From: an uncultured Campylobacter sp.
GTDB lineage: Bacteria > Campylobacterota > Campylobacteria > Campylobacterales > Campylobacteraceae
Direction: 5' to 3'
NCBI RefSeq assembly: GCF_937981295.1
Contig: NZ_CALJPC010000084.1
Span: 1-25,747 of the forward strand
DNA: 25,747 nt
Shown: positions 7,851-15,232 of the stretch, piece by piece
Position numbering within the stretch: the first letter of the stretch is position 1
How the letters are laid out: each line of letters opens with the position of its first letter
Made by a program: the position numbers and the translations under genes
The notes under the pieces: model-generated
What the model saw: the letters and a program-made list of their open reading frames with translations, nothing else
What the model was told of the DNA's origin: nothing
Databases searched by the model: none

Positions 7851-8297
7851 ATAGCGGCATCCCAAGCAAACGGGCGTCGCAGCGGCTATAGGCTGTGGCG
7901 CCGGACAGCAGTCGCTACGGCACCGCCTTTTATGCGGCGTCTGATTTGGTACGGCATGTTTTTTATGCGACGTAAAGCATAGCGCTGCGCAGAAATTTCA
8001 TAAATTTAATTCGTCCGTCGCTTTTAAAATTCTGTATCGTCATAGAGTCTAATTGTAGATTTAAATTTACGGTTAAACGCAAGGCGGCGTATCAAAAGCT
8101 TAAAAATCGGCTAAGGGTGCAAAAGCGGCGTCGGGCTAGAGATACAAAAACAGGCTAGAAGTGACAAAGATGAGTTTGAAAATTTCAAATTCCGTGGGCG
8201 CAGATAAAATTTATACGGAAAATTTACCTAGTAGTGCAGAAACTGCCAAAAATAACAAAATTTAAGCGAAAAGCACCAATAGAGCGGTGGCGGCGAT

Positions 8298-8633
8298 TTA
8301 GATCCGCACCTTGCCGCCGTATTTGATCTGGCTCGGGTCTTTTTCGTCCAGCTCGCGCATTATCTGCTCGCCGTTGTTGGAGTTTGCCGCGGCGATATCC
8401 GCGTCCAGATCGGAGTATGAGTAGATCATCATCGCCTCGCTTACGCCCTCTATGGCTTCTATCGCGCGAAATGCGGCGATCTCGTCCTCGAAGCTCTCCG
8501 CACTAATCGTGGCTACCGCCTTGCCGTCCTCGCACGCTACAAACTCGCAGCCGCCGATACTTTGCAGCTGCTTACGAAACGCCGCTACGTCGGTATTTGC
8601 GCCTAGATAGATCACGACGCTTGAAATATTCAT
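8298..8633 (-). CDS. napD: Nap assembly chaperone NapD
   Basis: NapD is the small cytoplasmic chaperone that binds the twin-arginine signal of NapA and holds it back from export until its cofactor is loaded. The 111-residue protein opens MNISSVVIYLGA, has the family's two beta-alpha-beta halves (VVIYLGANTDVAAFRKQL, then ATISAESFEDEIAAFRAIEAIEGV) and ends in an acidic/Asn tail. I take the ATG at 8633 as start because it overlaps the napL stop in ATGA (translational coupling); a TTG four codons upstream is less likely. It is the last gene of napAGHBLD, as in other Campylobacter. Confidence 0.9.
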   Translation of the reverse strand: MNISSVVIYLGANTDVAAFRKQLQSIGGCEFVACEDGKAVATISAESFEDEIAAFRAIEAIEGVSEAMMIYSYSDLDADIAAANSNNGEQIMRELDEKDPSQIKYGGKVRI

Positions 8634-9808
8634 TTTAGCCCCCAAAAGTAGATATATCTATTGTACCCCGAGCCCACGAGATAATCTCCTTCGAAAAGCA
8701 GATAGTTGATGACGTCGTTACCTAGCTCGATGCTGCGGACGATCTCGCCTGCTTTGTCGATTACGCGTACGCCGTTACCAACGGTAAAAGCGCCTAGCTC
8801 GGGGCTTAGCGCCACGGCAAAAACTGCAAAATGGGCGTTATAAAATTTAGTGAAATCGCCGTTTTCGTAGTAGCACGATCTTTCCTTGTCGTTCGAGCCA
8901 CTCATCATGCGATCTCCAAGTAGCGCCACGGAGTAGATTCCGTCCTTGTGCAGGGACTTTTGGCTCATAAGCTTTTTTGCTTTCGCGTCGAAATAAAACA
9001 CGATGCCGCCTTCGCACGAGATTAGCAGCGTTCCGCTAGCGCGGTCGTAGGCGCTGCCACCCAAAGACGCGATGGTGAGCTTTTGCTCGAAGCTTACCTT
9101 GCCGCTAGACAGGTCGAAGTATAAAATTTCGCTACCAAGACCTAGCAAAATCACGGTGTTTTCGTCGTAGAAATAGACGTTTTTAATCCCCGTCATCGGT
9201 AGCTTGTAGTGCGTGATCTTGCCGCCCGCAAACACACCCAGCATCTTTTCAAACGCGTCGCCGTTATACAAAAATGCGTATCGCTCGCCTAATTTATCGA
9301 CGTCGAATATGGTAGCGCCCATCGGCTCGTCTAGGTAATTTTTGGACGAGGGCAGGGCGAAAATTAGCGTTTTGGATATTGCGCCCGAGGCGGAATTAGA
9401 GGCGGAATTTAATACCGTAGAATTCTCGGCAGAATTCTGCTTCGCGGAATTTTCTAAAGAATTTACGGCAGCGGAATTTGCGGTGGAATTTCCCGTGGAA
9501 TTTACGCTTGCTTTAGCATTGAAATTCTGCGCCGCATCAGAATTTGTGCTTGCGACGGAATTTTGCCTGGTGACAGAATTTGGCGCGGAATTCTCCGCAG
9601 AGCTAATGGTGATTTTATAGAGCTTGCCGTCGTCGAGACCTGCGTAAATTTCGCCGTCTAGACTTTTTAGCACTGCGACGTTTGCGCCTATGTCGAGTCT
9701 GAAGCTGGCTTCCGCCGACGTATCTATGCCCGCAGCGCCGCTAGGCGTCGCGACGCCGTTACCGGCATAGACGAAGCAGGCGCAAAGTAGCAGCGGTAAA
9801 AATTTCAT
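8630..9808 (-). CDS. napL: NapL, periplasmic beta-propeller-like protein of the nap operon, with Asn-Ser-rich insertion
   Basis: A 392-residue protein with a Sec signal peptide (MKFLPLLLCACFVYAGNG). The mature part looks like a repeated-blade propeller: recurring strands such as LKSLDGEIYAGLDDGKLYKI, GGSAYDRASGTLLISCEGG and LHKDGIYSVALLGDRMMSGS. NapL occurs in epsilonproteobacterial nap operons between napB and napD; its exact role in nitrate reductase maturation or electron transfer is not settled. Residues about 70-143 are an insertion of low complexity in which Asn-Ser or Asn-Phe recurs every 4-8 residues, splitting the first blade region from the next. The DNA of that insertion consists of AATTC/AATTT words like those in the spacers of this window. 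The ATG at 9808 has AAGGAG upstream, and the stop overlaps napD. Confidence 0.85.
   Translation of the reverse strand: MKFLPLLLCACFVYAGNGVATPSGAAGIDTSAEASFRLDIGANVAVLKSLDGEIYAGLDDGKLYKITISSAENSAPNSVTRQNSVASTNSDAAQNFNAKASVNSTGNSTANSAAVNSLENSAKQNSAENSTVLNSASNSASGAISKTLIFALPSSKNYLDEPMGATIFDVDKLGERYAFLYNGDAFEKMLGVFAGGKITHYKLPMTGIKNVYFYDENTVILLGLGSEILYFDLSSGKVSFEQKLTIASLGGSAYDRASGTLLISCEGGIVFYFDAKAKKLMSQKSLHKDGIYSVALLGDRMMSGSNDKERSCYYENGDFTKFYNAHFAVFAVALSPELGAFTVGNGVRVIDKAGEIVRSIELGNDVINYLLFEGDYLVGSGYNRYIYFWGLK
9380..9592 (-). repeat. Irregular Asn-Ser word repeat inside napL
   Basis: About 14 AAT-TC or AAT-TT words, each encoding Asn-Ser or Asn-Phe, spaced 12, 15, 18 or 24 bases apart, always a multiple of three. 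One stretch (near 9517-9533) contains GAAATTCTGCGCCG, close to the word found in intergenic DNA at about 22848. Confidence 0.8.
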
Positions 9809-9817
9809 CGCGGCTCC

Positions 9818-10351
9818 TTACTCGACTTCGGCGCCTTGATTTAGTGTATCTATGAGGTTAGAAGTGGAATTTGCGTCGCTAAACCTGCTAAAATCAGCCT
9901 TAAAATTATTTTTAACGAGCGGATCGGTCTGGGCTTGCGGCACGTGGCATTGCGTGCAATTAAAGCGCTGCTCGGCTAGCGTGCCGTTTAGATCCGCGCC
10001 CGTGCGGAAGTCCACCAGGTGGCTTTTTGGAATCGGCGTAGAGCCTACATCTTTAGCAAACTCTGGCATGTGGCAGGTTACGCACATGTTATTATCCTTC
10101 GTGATCGGCACTAGTCCGTCTAGGCTGTGCGGTATGAGCGGCGGAGCGTTTTCAAAGCTGCGCTCGATTTTCGAAGCGGCGCCCGGAGCGTCCTCGCTAT
10201 ATTTGAAATCGGGCAGGGAATTTTTATTTTGCGCCGATTCATCTACGCTTTTTATAAAGCCCAAGCTGTCGGCGTCTATAGAAGCCGTCTTATCCGCGGC
10301 AAAGAGCGCCGCACAGCATGCAAGAGCCAAGCCTAAAACCATTTTTTTCAT
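9818..10351 (-). CDS. napB: Periplasmic nitrate reductase small subunit NapB (dihaem cytochrome c)
   Basis: The electron-transfer partner of NapA in the periplasm. The 177-residue precursor has a Sec signal peptide (MKKMVLGLALACCAALFAAD) and two haem c motifs, CVTCH (Cys90, Cys93, His94) and CTQCH (Cys132, Cys135, His136). His75 (PLIPHS) and His111 (PKSHLVDF) are placed like the distal ligands of the two haems. Length and motif spacing fit NapB. Its ATG overlaps the napH stop (ATGA), and napL starts 10 bp after its stop. A covalent haem subunit here implies a cytochrome c maturation system elsewhere in the genome. Confidence 0.96.
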   Translation of the reverse strand: MKKMVLGLALACCAALFAADKTASIDADSLGFIKSVDESAQNKNSLPDFKYSEDAPGAASKIERSFENAPPLIPHSLDGLVPITKDNNMCVTCHMPEFAKDVGSTPIPKSHLVDFRTGADLNGTLAEQRFNCTQCHVPQAQTDPLVKNNFKADFSRFSDANSTSNLIDTLNQGAEVE

Positions 10352-11157
10352 TTTTTCACTCCTAATATACTAAAATTTAATGCATCGTCGTCGCATACGT
10401 CGATGCAGCGCCCGCAGCTAATACACTCGCTGCTAACGCGCCCGTTTTCGCGCCCAACCATCTTAAGCACCTGAACTTCGGGGCAGACCATTTTGCATTT
10501 GCCGCACATCGTGCATTTATCAACCTCGTGGCGAACGCGAATGATGCTAAAATAGCTAAGCACAGCCCAAAATCCGCCGAGCGGGCATAGCCGCGAGCAG
10601 ATAGTGCGATCGCCTGCAAAAATTTCAAAAACCACGATCAGTAGCGCGATTGCAAACGCACTAGCACTCAGCGCTATGACGGCGCGCGCGAAAAGCGAGA
10701 TAAAATTTACGCTCTCAAACGCCGCAAAGCCGAAAGCCCCGCTGCAAATGAGCGCTAGCACTGCTAGGACGTAGCGAGCTTTGCGGTTTACGCTAACGAT
10801 CCTAGTCGTTATGCCAAGTCTTTTACGAAGCCACGCGGCAAGATCGGTTAGTAAATTTATCGGGCAGACCCACGAGCAATATAATCGCGGCGCTATAAGC
10901 GCATAAAATGCTCCTACGATAAGCGCTCCGATAACCGCCGTAGCGCCTAAAGAAAAGCTAGCTAGCAGCATCTGCGCCGTTGCAAACGGATCACTTAGAT
11001 TAATCGTGCCGAAAAGCTTCGACGAGCTTAGATTGCCCTTTAGAATTCCTGATAAAATTCCGTTTTCGCTCGCGGCTTTGAAGGCGAAATTATTTCCCAA
11101 AATAAAAAGGACTAGAATAGAAATTTGGCTCAAACGCCTTAAAATAGTATATTTCAT
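10348..11157 (-). CDS. napH: Quinol dehydrogenase membrane subunit NapH
   Basis: A membrane iron-sulfur protein which, with NapG, takes electrons from menaquinol and passes them toward NapB/NapA. It takes the place of NapC, which is absent from this operon. The 269-residue protein has four hydrophobic segments (about 10-27, 63-90, 127-147, 155-180), two CxxxCP motifs (Cys94/Cys98 and Cys187/Cys191) and two C-terminal [4Fe-4S] ferredoxin motifs, CTMCGKCKMVCP (Cys215-225) and CISCGRCIDVC (Cys245-255). Its start overlaps the napG stop and its stop overlaps the napB start, each by ATGA, so napG-H-B are translationally coupled. Confidence 0.96.
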   Translation of the reverse strand: MKYTILRRLSQISILVLFILGNNFAFKAASENGILSGILKGNLSSSKLFGTINLSDPFATAQMLLASFSLGATAVIGALIVGAFYALIAPRLYCSWVCPINLLTDLAAWLRKRLGITTRIVSVNRKARYVLAVLALICSGAFGFAAFESVNFISLFARAVIALSASAFAIALLIVVFEIFAGDRTICSRLCPLGGFWAVLSYFSIIRVRHEVDKCTMCGKCKMVCPEVQVLKMVGRENGRVSSECISCGRCIDVCDDDALNFSILGVKK

Positions 11158-11912
11158 TGTCTAGCCCCCTCCATTAGATCGTCCTCGTTTAAGTAGTCCT
11201 TGCTCTTTTGCGGATCGAGCTTGATTTTGGTGTCTGCGTCCTTGAGTTTCGCGTCGTCGCCCTTGATCCAGCCTTTGACGTAGTTATCGCTGGAAATTCC
11301 TATGACGCGCCCGCGCTCCACGACGCTGATAGCCGCCTTTTTTGTGACGCAGGCATGCTCGCACTTACCGCAACCCGTGCAGTAGTCGCTATCTACAACG
11401 GGCACGAGTAGGGCGTGCTTTTCGGTGCGGTTGTTGTGGCGATAATCGATCCTAAGCGCCTTATCCATCACGGGGCAGCTTCGCACGCACGCGTCGCATT
11501 GGATACCGGCATAAGCGATGCAATGCTCGGTATCTATGACCGCAACGCCCATTTTGGATAGACGCACGTTTAGCTTAGAGTTTTCGCTCACTAAATTTTT
11601 ATCTAGCGCGTCGCTAGGACAGGCTGCGACGCAAGGTATGTCGTCGCACATATAGCACGGAATTTCGCGCGGGATAAAAAACGGCGTGCCGTTTGCAATA
11701 GCGTGATCGCAAAAGCTCGCAAGTTTAAGCGTATCAAATGGGCATGCCTCGACACAAAGTCCGCACCTTAGGCATTTGCTAAGAAATTCTTTCTCGCTTA
11801 TAGCTCCGGGCGGGCGGAGTCTGGCGTGCTCGCCGGAGTTTGCGACTCCGAGCCCCAGAACGCCTACGCCAGCAGCTAAAGAAAGAATACCTAAGACCTC
11901 ACGCCTATCCAT
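11154..11912 (-). CDS. napG: Periplasmic ferredoxin-type protein NapG
   Basis: A periplasmic four-cluster ferredoxin partner of NapH in menaquinol oxidation. The 252-residue protein starts with a twin-arginine signal (MDRREVLGILSLAAG) and carries four [4Fe-4S] motifs: Cys47-50-53-57, Cys86-89-94-98, Cys131-139-142-146 and Cys178-181-184-188. This matches NapG/MauM-family proteins. Its ATG lies 3 bp after the napA stop, and its stop overlaps napH. The Tat signal indicates export folded with clusters in place, like NapA. Confidence 0.96.
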   Translation of the reverse strand: MDRREVLGILSLAAGVGVLGLGVANSGEHARLRPPGAISEKEFLSKCLRCGLCVEACPFDTLKLASFCDHAIANGTPFFIPREIPCYMCDDIPCVAACPSDALDKNLVSENSKLNVRLSKMGVAVIDTEHCIAYAGIQCDACVRSCPVMDKALRIDYRHNNRTEKHALLVPVVDSDYCTGCGKCEHACVTKKAAISVVERGRVIGISSDNYVKGWIKGDDAKLKDADTKIKLDPQKSKDYLNEDDLMEGARQ

Positions 11913-11915
11913 AAT

Positions 11916-14699
11916 TTACGCCTTGTAAATTTTAACCGCGCATTTTTTGTAGTCGGTCTCTTTTGAAAGCGGACAAGTATGATCGAGCGTGACGCGGTTG
12001 ATATAAACCTTCTCGTCAAAAAACGGCACAAAAATAAGTCCCTTCGGCGGAATGTTACGTCCGTGAAAGTCCACGCGCGCTTTGACTTTGCCGCGGCGCG
12101 ACTCGATCCAGACGATCTCGTTTTGTTGCACGCCAATTTTGGCGCCGTCTAGCTCGTTCATATAGCATCTTGCCTCAGGCACCGCGCGATAAAGCTCCGG
12201 CACGCGCATAGTCATAGTGCCCGTATGCCAGTGCTCCAGCACGCGACCCGTACATAGCCAGAAAGGATACTCCTCGCTTGGCACTTCTACAGGATCCATA
12301 TATGGACGGAAGAAAATTTTAGCTTTATTAGCAAGGCTAGTTTTTTCTTCGCCAGAAGTAGCGGATTTCAGATCGCCGCTAGGAAGCGCCGCTTTGGCGT
12401 TGCCATAGAAGGCGAAGTCACTATCCGGAGCCGCTTTTTTAGCATAAGGATCGTATTGAGCGTTAAAGCGCCAAAGTGTTTCTTTGCCGTCTACGACCGG
12501 CCATCTAAGACCGCGCACTCGGTGATATGTATCGAAATCGGCTAGGTCGTGTCCGTGACCGGTGCCGAATTTTCGGTATTCTTCCCAGAGATATTTTTGG
12601 ATGAAAAAGCCATATCCTTTAAATTCTTTGCCGTCGCTGCCGATGACGCCGCGAGAGTCGCCGTTTACTTCGGAGTTATCGAAGCTTGCCATAATCGGAT
12701 CTTTTGCAGCGAAAGCCTGAGCGTCTTTGTTTGCAAAGAGCACTTCAAATAGTGTAGTCTCTGGCGTATAGCCGAATTCTGAAATTTTATCTAAAACGTT
12801 TGGAAGCGTAAGCTTATCATTTACTTTAACCTCGCCCCAGAAATCCTTGAGTTTGAAGCGCTTGGAAAACTCTAGCATCTGCCACGTATCGCTCATAGCG
12901 TCGCCCACAGGAAGAACCTGCTGCCTCCACCACTGAGTTCTGCGCTCGGCATTGCCGTAAGCGCCCCATTTTTCGTAGATCATCGCGGTTGGTAGGATTA
13001 GATCAGCTACCTTTGCGCTTAGTCCCGGATATGGCTCGCTTACTACGATGAAGTTATCCATCTCGCGCGCCGCGGCGATCCAGTGGTTTGCGTTGGCGAT
13101 CTGCTGCCACGGATTATTGACCTGTACCCATATCCATTTTATCTTGCCGTCTTCGAGATTGCGCAGAGCCTGCACATAGTGCGCACCCGGTTTTGGATTT
13201 ATCGTACCCTCGGGAAGCTTCCAAATTTTTTCGGAAACCTTTCTGTGCGCCGGATTTGCCACGACCAGATCGGCAGGTAGGCGGTGAGAAAACGTGCCTA
13301 CCTCTCTAGCCGTGCCGCAAGCGCTAGGCTGACCGGTAAGCGAAAACGCTCCGCAGCCCGGCTTAGCTTGCTTGCCGAGAAGGAAATGCACCATGTAGCT
13401 TTGCTCATTAACCCAAGTTCCTCTTGAGTGCTGATTAAAGCCCATCGTCCAAAAGCTTACTACTTTGCGGTCCTTTTCGATGTAATAATCTGCCAGCTGC
13501 TTTAGCTTGGTCTTAAACGCCTCTAAATCCTCACTTTCGTCACCCTTAGCTAAAGGCGCTACAAATTCTAACGTGTAGGGCTCCAGCGCTTTTTTAAATT
13601 CTTCGAAGCTTATGAGCCAGTGAGTGTCCGATTTGTCAGAGTGTTTGTTTTCGAGTACGTCGCCCTCTTTCATACCCAGATATGCTAAGGTAACGCCCTC
13701 GGATTTGCTTAAAATTTTGGATTTTTGTTTAGCCGCGGTATCAAGCTCGGTTTTGCGGTATTTTTTATGATTTATATCTTCTCGCAAGCCGTAGCCGATA
13801 TCCACAGGGCCTGTAGCGAACACACAGTGCTCTTTAATAAATTTCTCATCTATCATATCCGGATGGTTGTAGACGATCTCCCTTGCTATGTAGTTCCATA
13901 TCGCTAAATCGGTATTCGGACGGAATATAATTTCAATATCGGCGATGTTTGAAGTGCGGCTAGAGTATGTCGAGAGATTTATAACTTTTACGCGGTCCGG
14001 GTTGCGAAGCTTGTGGTCGGAGACGCGAGACCAAAGGATAGGGTGCATCTCAGCCATATTCGCGCCCCAAGCGATGATGGTATCGGTTAGCTCGATATCG
14101 TCGAAAACGCCCGCAGGCTCGTCGATACCGAAGGTTTGCATAAAACCTACGACGGCGCTGGCCATGCACTGGCGAGCATTAGGATCGAGATTATTGGAGC
14201 GAAAGCCCGCCTTTACTAGCTTTGCTGCGGCGTAACCTTCCGGGATCGTGTATTGACCGCTACCAAGTACGGCAAAGCCCTCGGGACCGCCTTCGTTATA
14301 GGCACGTCTGAAATGCTTCTCCATTTCGTCGAACGCTCTTTGCCAGCTGATCTCGATAAATTTCCCCTTTTTGTCAAATTCGCCCTTAGAATTTACGCGC
14401 AAAAGAGGCTTGGTAATGCGATCGGCGCCGTACATGATCTTGGCGTTGAAATAGCCTTTGATGCAGTTTAGACCGCGATTTACGGGCGCTAACGGATCGC
14501 CTTTGACCGCTACGATCTTGCCGTCTTTGGTGGCTACCATGATGCCACAGCCGGTGCCGCAGAAGCGACAGGCCGCCTTGTCCCAGCGCCAGCCTTTTTC
14601 GGCTTCGTCCGCAGCACTAAGACTGCTAGGCAAGCTGATGCCCGCAACGCTACAGGCAGCCGCTGCCGCAGAGCTTTTTATAAAGTCTCGTCTATCCAT
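11916..14699 (-). CDS. napA: Periplasmic nitrate reductase catalytic subunit NapA
   Basis: Reduces nitrate to nitrite in the periplasm using a Mo-bis-MGD cofactor and one [4Fe-4S] cluster. I place the start at the ATG at 14699 (AAAGG upstream), giving 927 residues that begin with the Tat signal MDRRDFIKSS; the open frame extends 18 codons further upstream but without sense. Cluster ligands are Cys44, Cys47, Cys51 (CRFCGTGC) and Cys79 (LNCIKG, with the conserved Lys81). The Mo-ligating residue is Cys178 in DPNARQCMASA. The C-terminal cofactor-binding domain has TGRVLEHWHTGTMT. The length is that of Campylobacter NapA, about 100 residues longer than the E. coli enzyme. It is the first gene of napAGHBLD. 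Upstream signals suggest control by a CRP/FNR-type regulator. Confidence 0.98.
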   Translation of the reverse strand: MDRRDFIKSSAAAAACSVAGISLPSSLSAADEAEKGWRWDKAACRFCGTGCGIMVATKDGKIVAVKGDPLAPVNRGLNCIKGYFNAKIMYGADRITKPLLRVNSKGEFDKKGKFIEISWQRAFDEMEKHFRRAYNEGGPEGFAVLGSGQYTIPEGYAAAKLVKAGFRSNNLDPNARQCMASAVVGFMQTFGIDEPAGVFDDIELTDTIIAWGANMAEMHPILWSRVSDHKLRNPDRVKVINLSTYSSRTSNIADIEIIFRPNTDLAIWNYIAREIVYNHPDMIDEKFIKEHCVFATGPVDIGYGLREDINHKKYRKTELDTAAKQKSKILSKSEGVTLAYLGMKEGDVLENKHSDKSDTHWLISFEEFKKALEPYTLEFVAPLAKGDESEDLEAFKTKLKQLADYYIEKDRKVVSFWTMGFNQHSRGTWVNEQSYMVHFLLGKQAKPGCGAFSLTGQPSACGTAREVGTFSHRLPADLVVANPAHRKVSEKIWKLPEGTINPKPGAHYVQALRNLEDGKIKWIWVQVNNPWQQIANANHWIAAAREMDNFIVVSEPYPGLSAKVADLILPTAMIYEKWGAYGNAERRTQWWRQQVLPVGDAMSDTWQMLEFSKRFKLKDFWGEVKVNDKLTLPNVLDKISEFGYTPETTLFEVLFANKDAQAFAAKDPIMASFDNSEVNGDSRGVIGSDGKEFKGYGFFIQKYLWEEYRKFGTGHGHDLADFDTYHRVRGLRWPVVDGKETLWRFNAQYDPYAKKAAPDSDFAFYGNAKAALPSGDLKSATSGEEKTSLANKAKIFFRPYMDPVEVPSEEYPFWLCTGRVLEHWHTGTMTMRVPELYRAVPEARCYMNELDGAKIGVQQNEIVWIESRRGKVKARVDFHGRNIPPKGLIFVPFFDEKVYINRVTLDHTCPLSKETDYKKCAVKIYKA

Positions 14700-14743
14700 G
14701 AGATTAACCTTTCGTTTAGAATTAATTTCTACTAAGATTTTGA

Positions 14744-14749
14744 ATAATA
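14744..14749 (-). promoter_or_regulatory. Predicted -10 box of the napA operon
   Basis: TATTAT on the minus strand in the context TATGCTATTATTC, about 45 bases before the napA ATG. Campylobacter sigma70 promoters often lack a -35 box. The neighbouring CRP/FNR-type site is centred 31 bases upstream of this hexamer. Confidence 0.5.
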
Positions 14750-14770
14750 GCATAAAAAAACGGCTTAGTC

Positions 14771-14784
14771 TAGATTAAAATCAA
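14771..14784 (-). promoter_or_regulatory. CRP/FNR-family binding site, class II position, upstream of napA
   Basis: On the minus strand TTGAT-TTTA-ATCTA, nine of ten fixed positions of the FNR consensus TTGAT-N4-ATCAA. Its centre is 31 bases upstream of the centre of the predicted napA -10 box, corresponding to about -41, the place from which FNR-type activators contact polymerase. Oxygen- or nitrogen-oxide-responsive activation of nap would be the expected outcome. The cognate regulator is not in this window. Confidence 0.5.
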
Positions 14785-15114
14785 GGTTTTTTCTACATAG
14801 ATTTCAGATATAAGATAATAATTTTATAAATTTTAAATTTAGTGGCTTAAATTTTATCAGGACAGCGAGTTTTTGATAAATTTTAATATAGATTTTCATT
14901 TAATTAAATTAATATAATATACCGATAAATTAGCATTAAAATTTCATAAAAATTTAATTGTGCTTTGAAATAAAACGGAGCGTAATATAATTTCAAAATT
15001 CTATTAAAATTATAAAACTTAGCTTAAAAAGCGTCTTTTGCGATAAGTGATAAATTTTACACTAAAACGCCGTCATTACCGAGGCAAAAGCGTAAAATTT
15101 AACTATTCAATTTA

Positions 15115-15133
15115 ATATGCGATATTTGCATAT
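15115..15133 (+). promoter_or_regulatory. Candidate ModE-type operator upstream of fdhF
   Basis: ATATGC, spacer GATATTT, GCATAT: a perfect inverted repeat with arms extended by one more A/T pair (15114/15134). Arm sequence and 7-base spacing are the same as at the tupA promoter. It lies about 57 bases upstream of the first fdhF TATAAT box and about 70 from the second, a position suited to activation rather than blocking. Confidence 0.55.
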
Positions 15134-15178
15134 TGCTTAAATTTTGCTTAAAAAAATTCACTAATTTAAAAATTCTTT

Positions 15179-15198
15179 TATAATCTAGAAAGTATAAT
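15179..15198 (+). promoter_or_regulatory. Predicted -10 boxes of the fdhF operon
   Basis: Two perfect TATAAT hexamers at 15179-15184 and 15193-15198, 35-54 bases before the fdhF ATG. Which one is used cannot be told from sequence. The second reads TATAATAGC, sharing its last bases with the tupA -10 region. Confidence 0.6.
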
Positions 15199-15232
15199 AG
15201 CCGTGCAAATCAAAATTCTTGAAAGGAATATT

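Larger units (their letters stand above)
7390..8297 (+). other. Long convergent intergenic region with terminator and small duplications
   Basis: 908 bp between the plus-strand AI-2E-family gene and the 3' end of the minus-strand nap operon. No convincing gene. It holds a 17-bp tandem duplication (7455-7488), a clear intrinsic terminator (7821-7850), several AAATTT words, and loosely similar TTTTTATAGCGGC / CTTTTATGCGGCG / TTTTTTATGCGACG words at about 7845, 7928 and 7959. A 31-codon frame at 8170-8265 has only a poor ribosome site and is not called. Confidence 0.6.
14700..15232 (+). other. AT-rich divergent regulatory region between napA and fdhF
   Basis: 533 very AT-rich bases separating two oppositely oriented operons. 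They contain the napA promoter with a CRP/FNR-type site (14744-14784), an inverted repeat identical in form to one at tupA (15115-15133), and two TATAAT boxes before fdhF (15179-15184 and 15193-15198). No coding frame or RNA gene was seen in the middle. Confidence 0.75.

Noticed and set aside
8170..8265. 31-codon plus-strand frame downstream of napD
   Set aside because: Poor ribosome site, composed largely of AAATTT/AAAATT words, no recognisable features.
9342..9620. Plus-strand Glu-Phe-rich frame opposite napL
   Set aside because: Shadow of the Asn-Ser repeat in napL; no ribosome site and no known domain.
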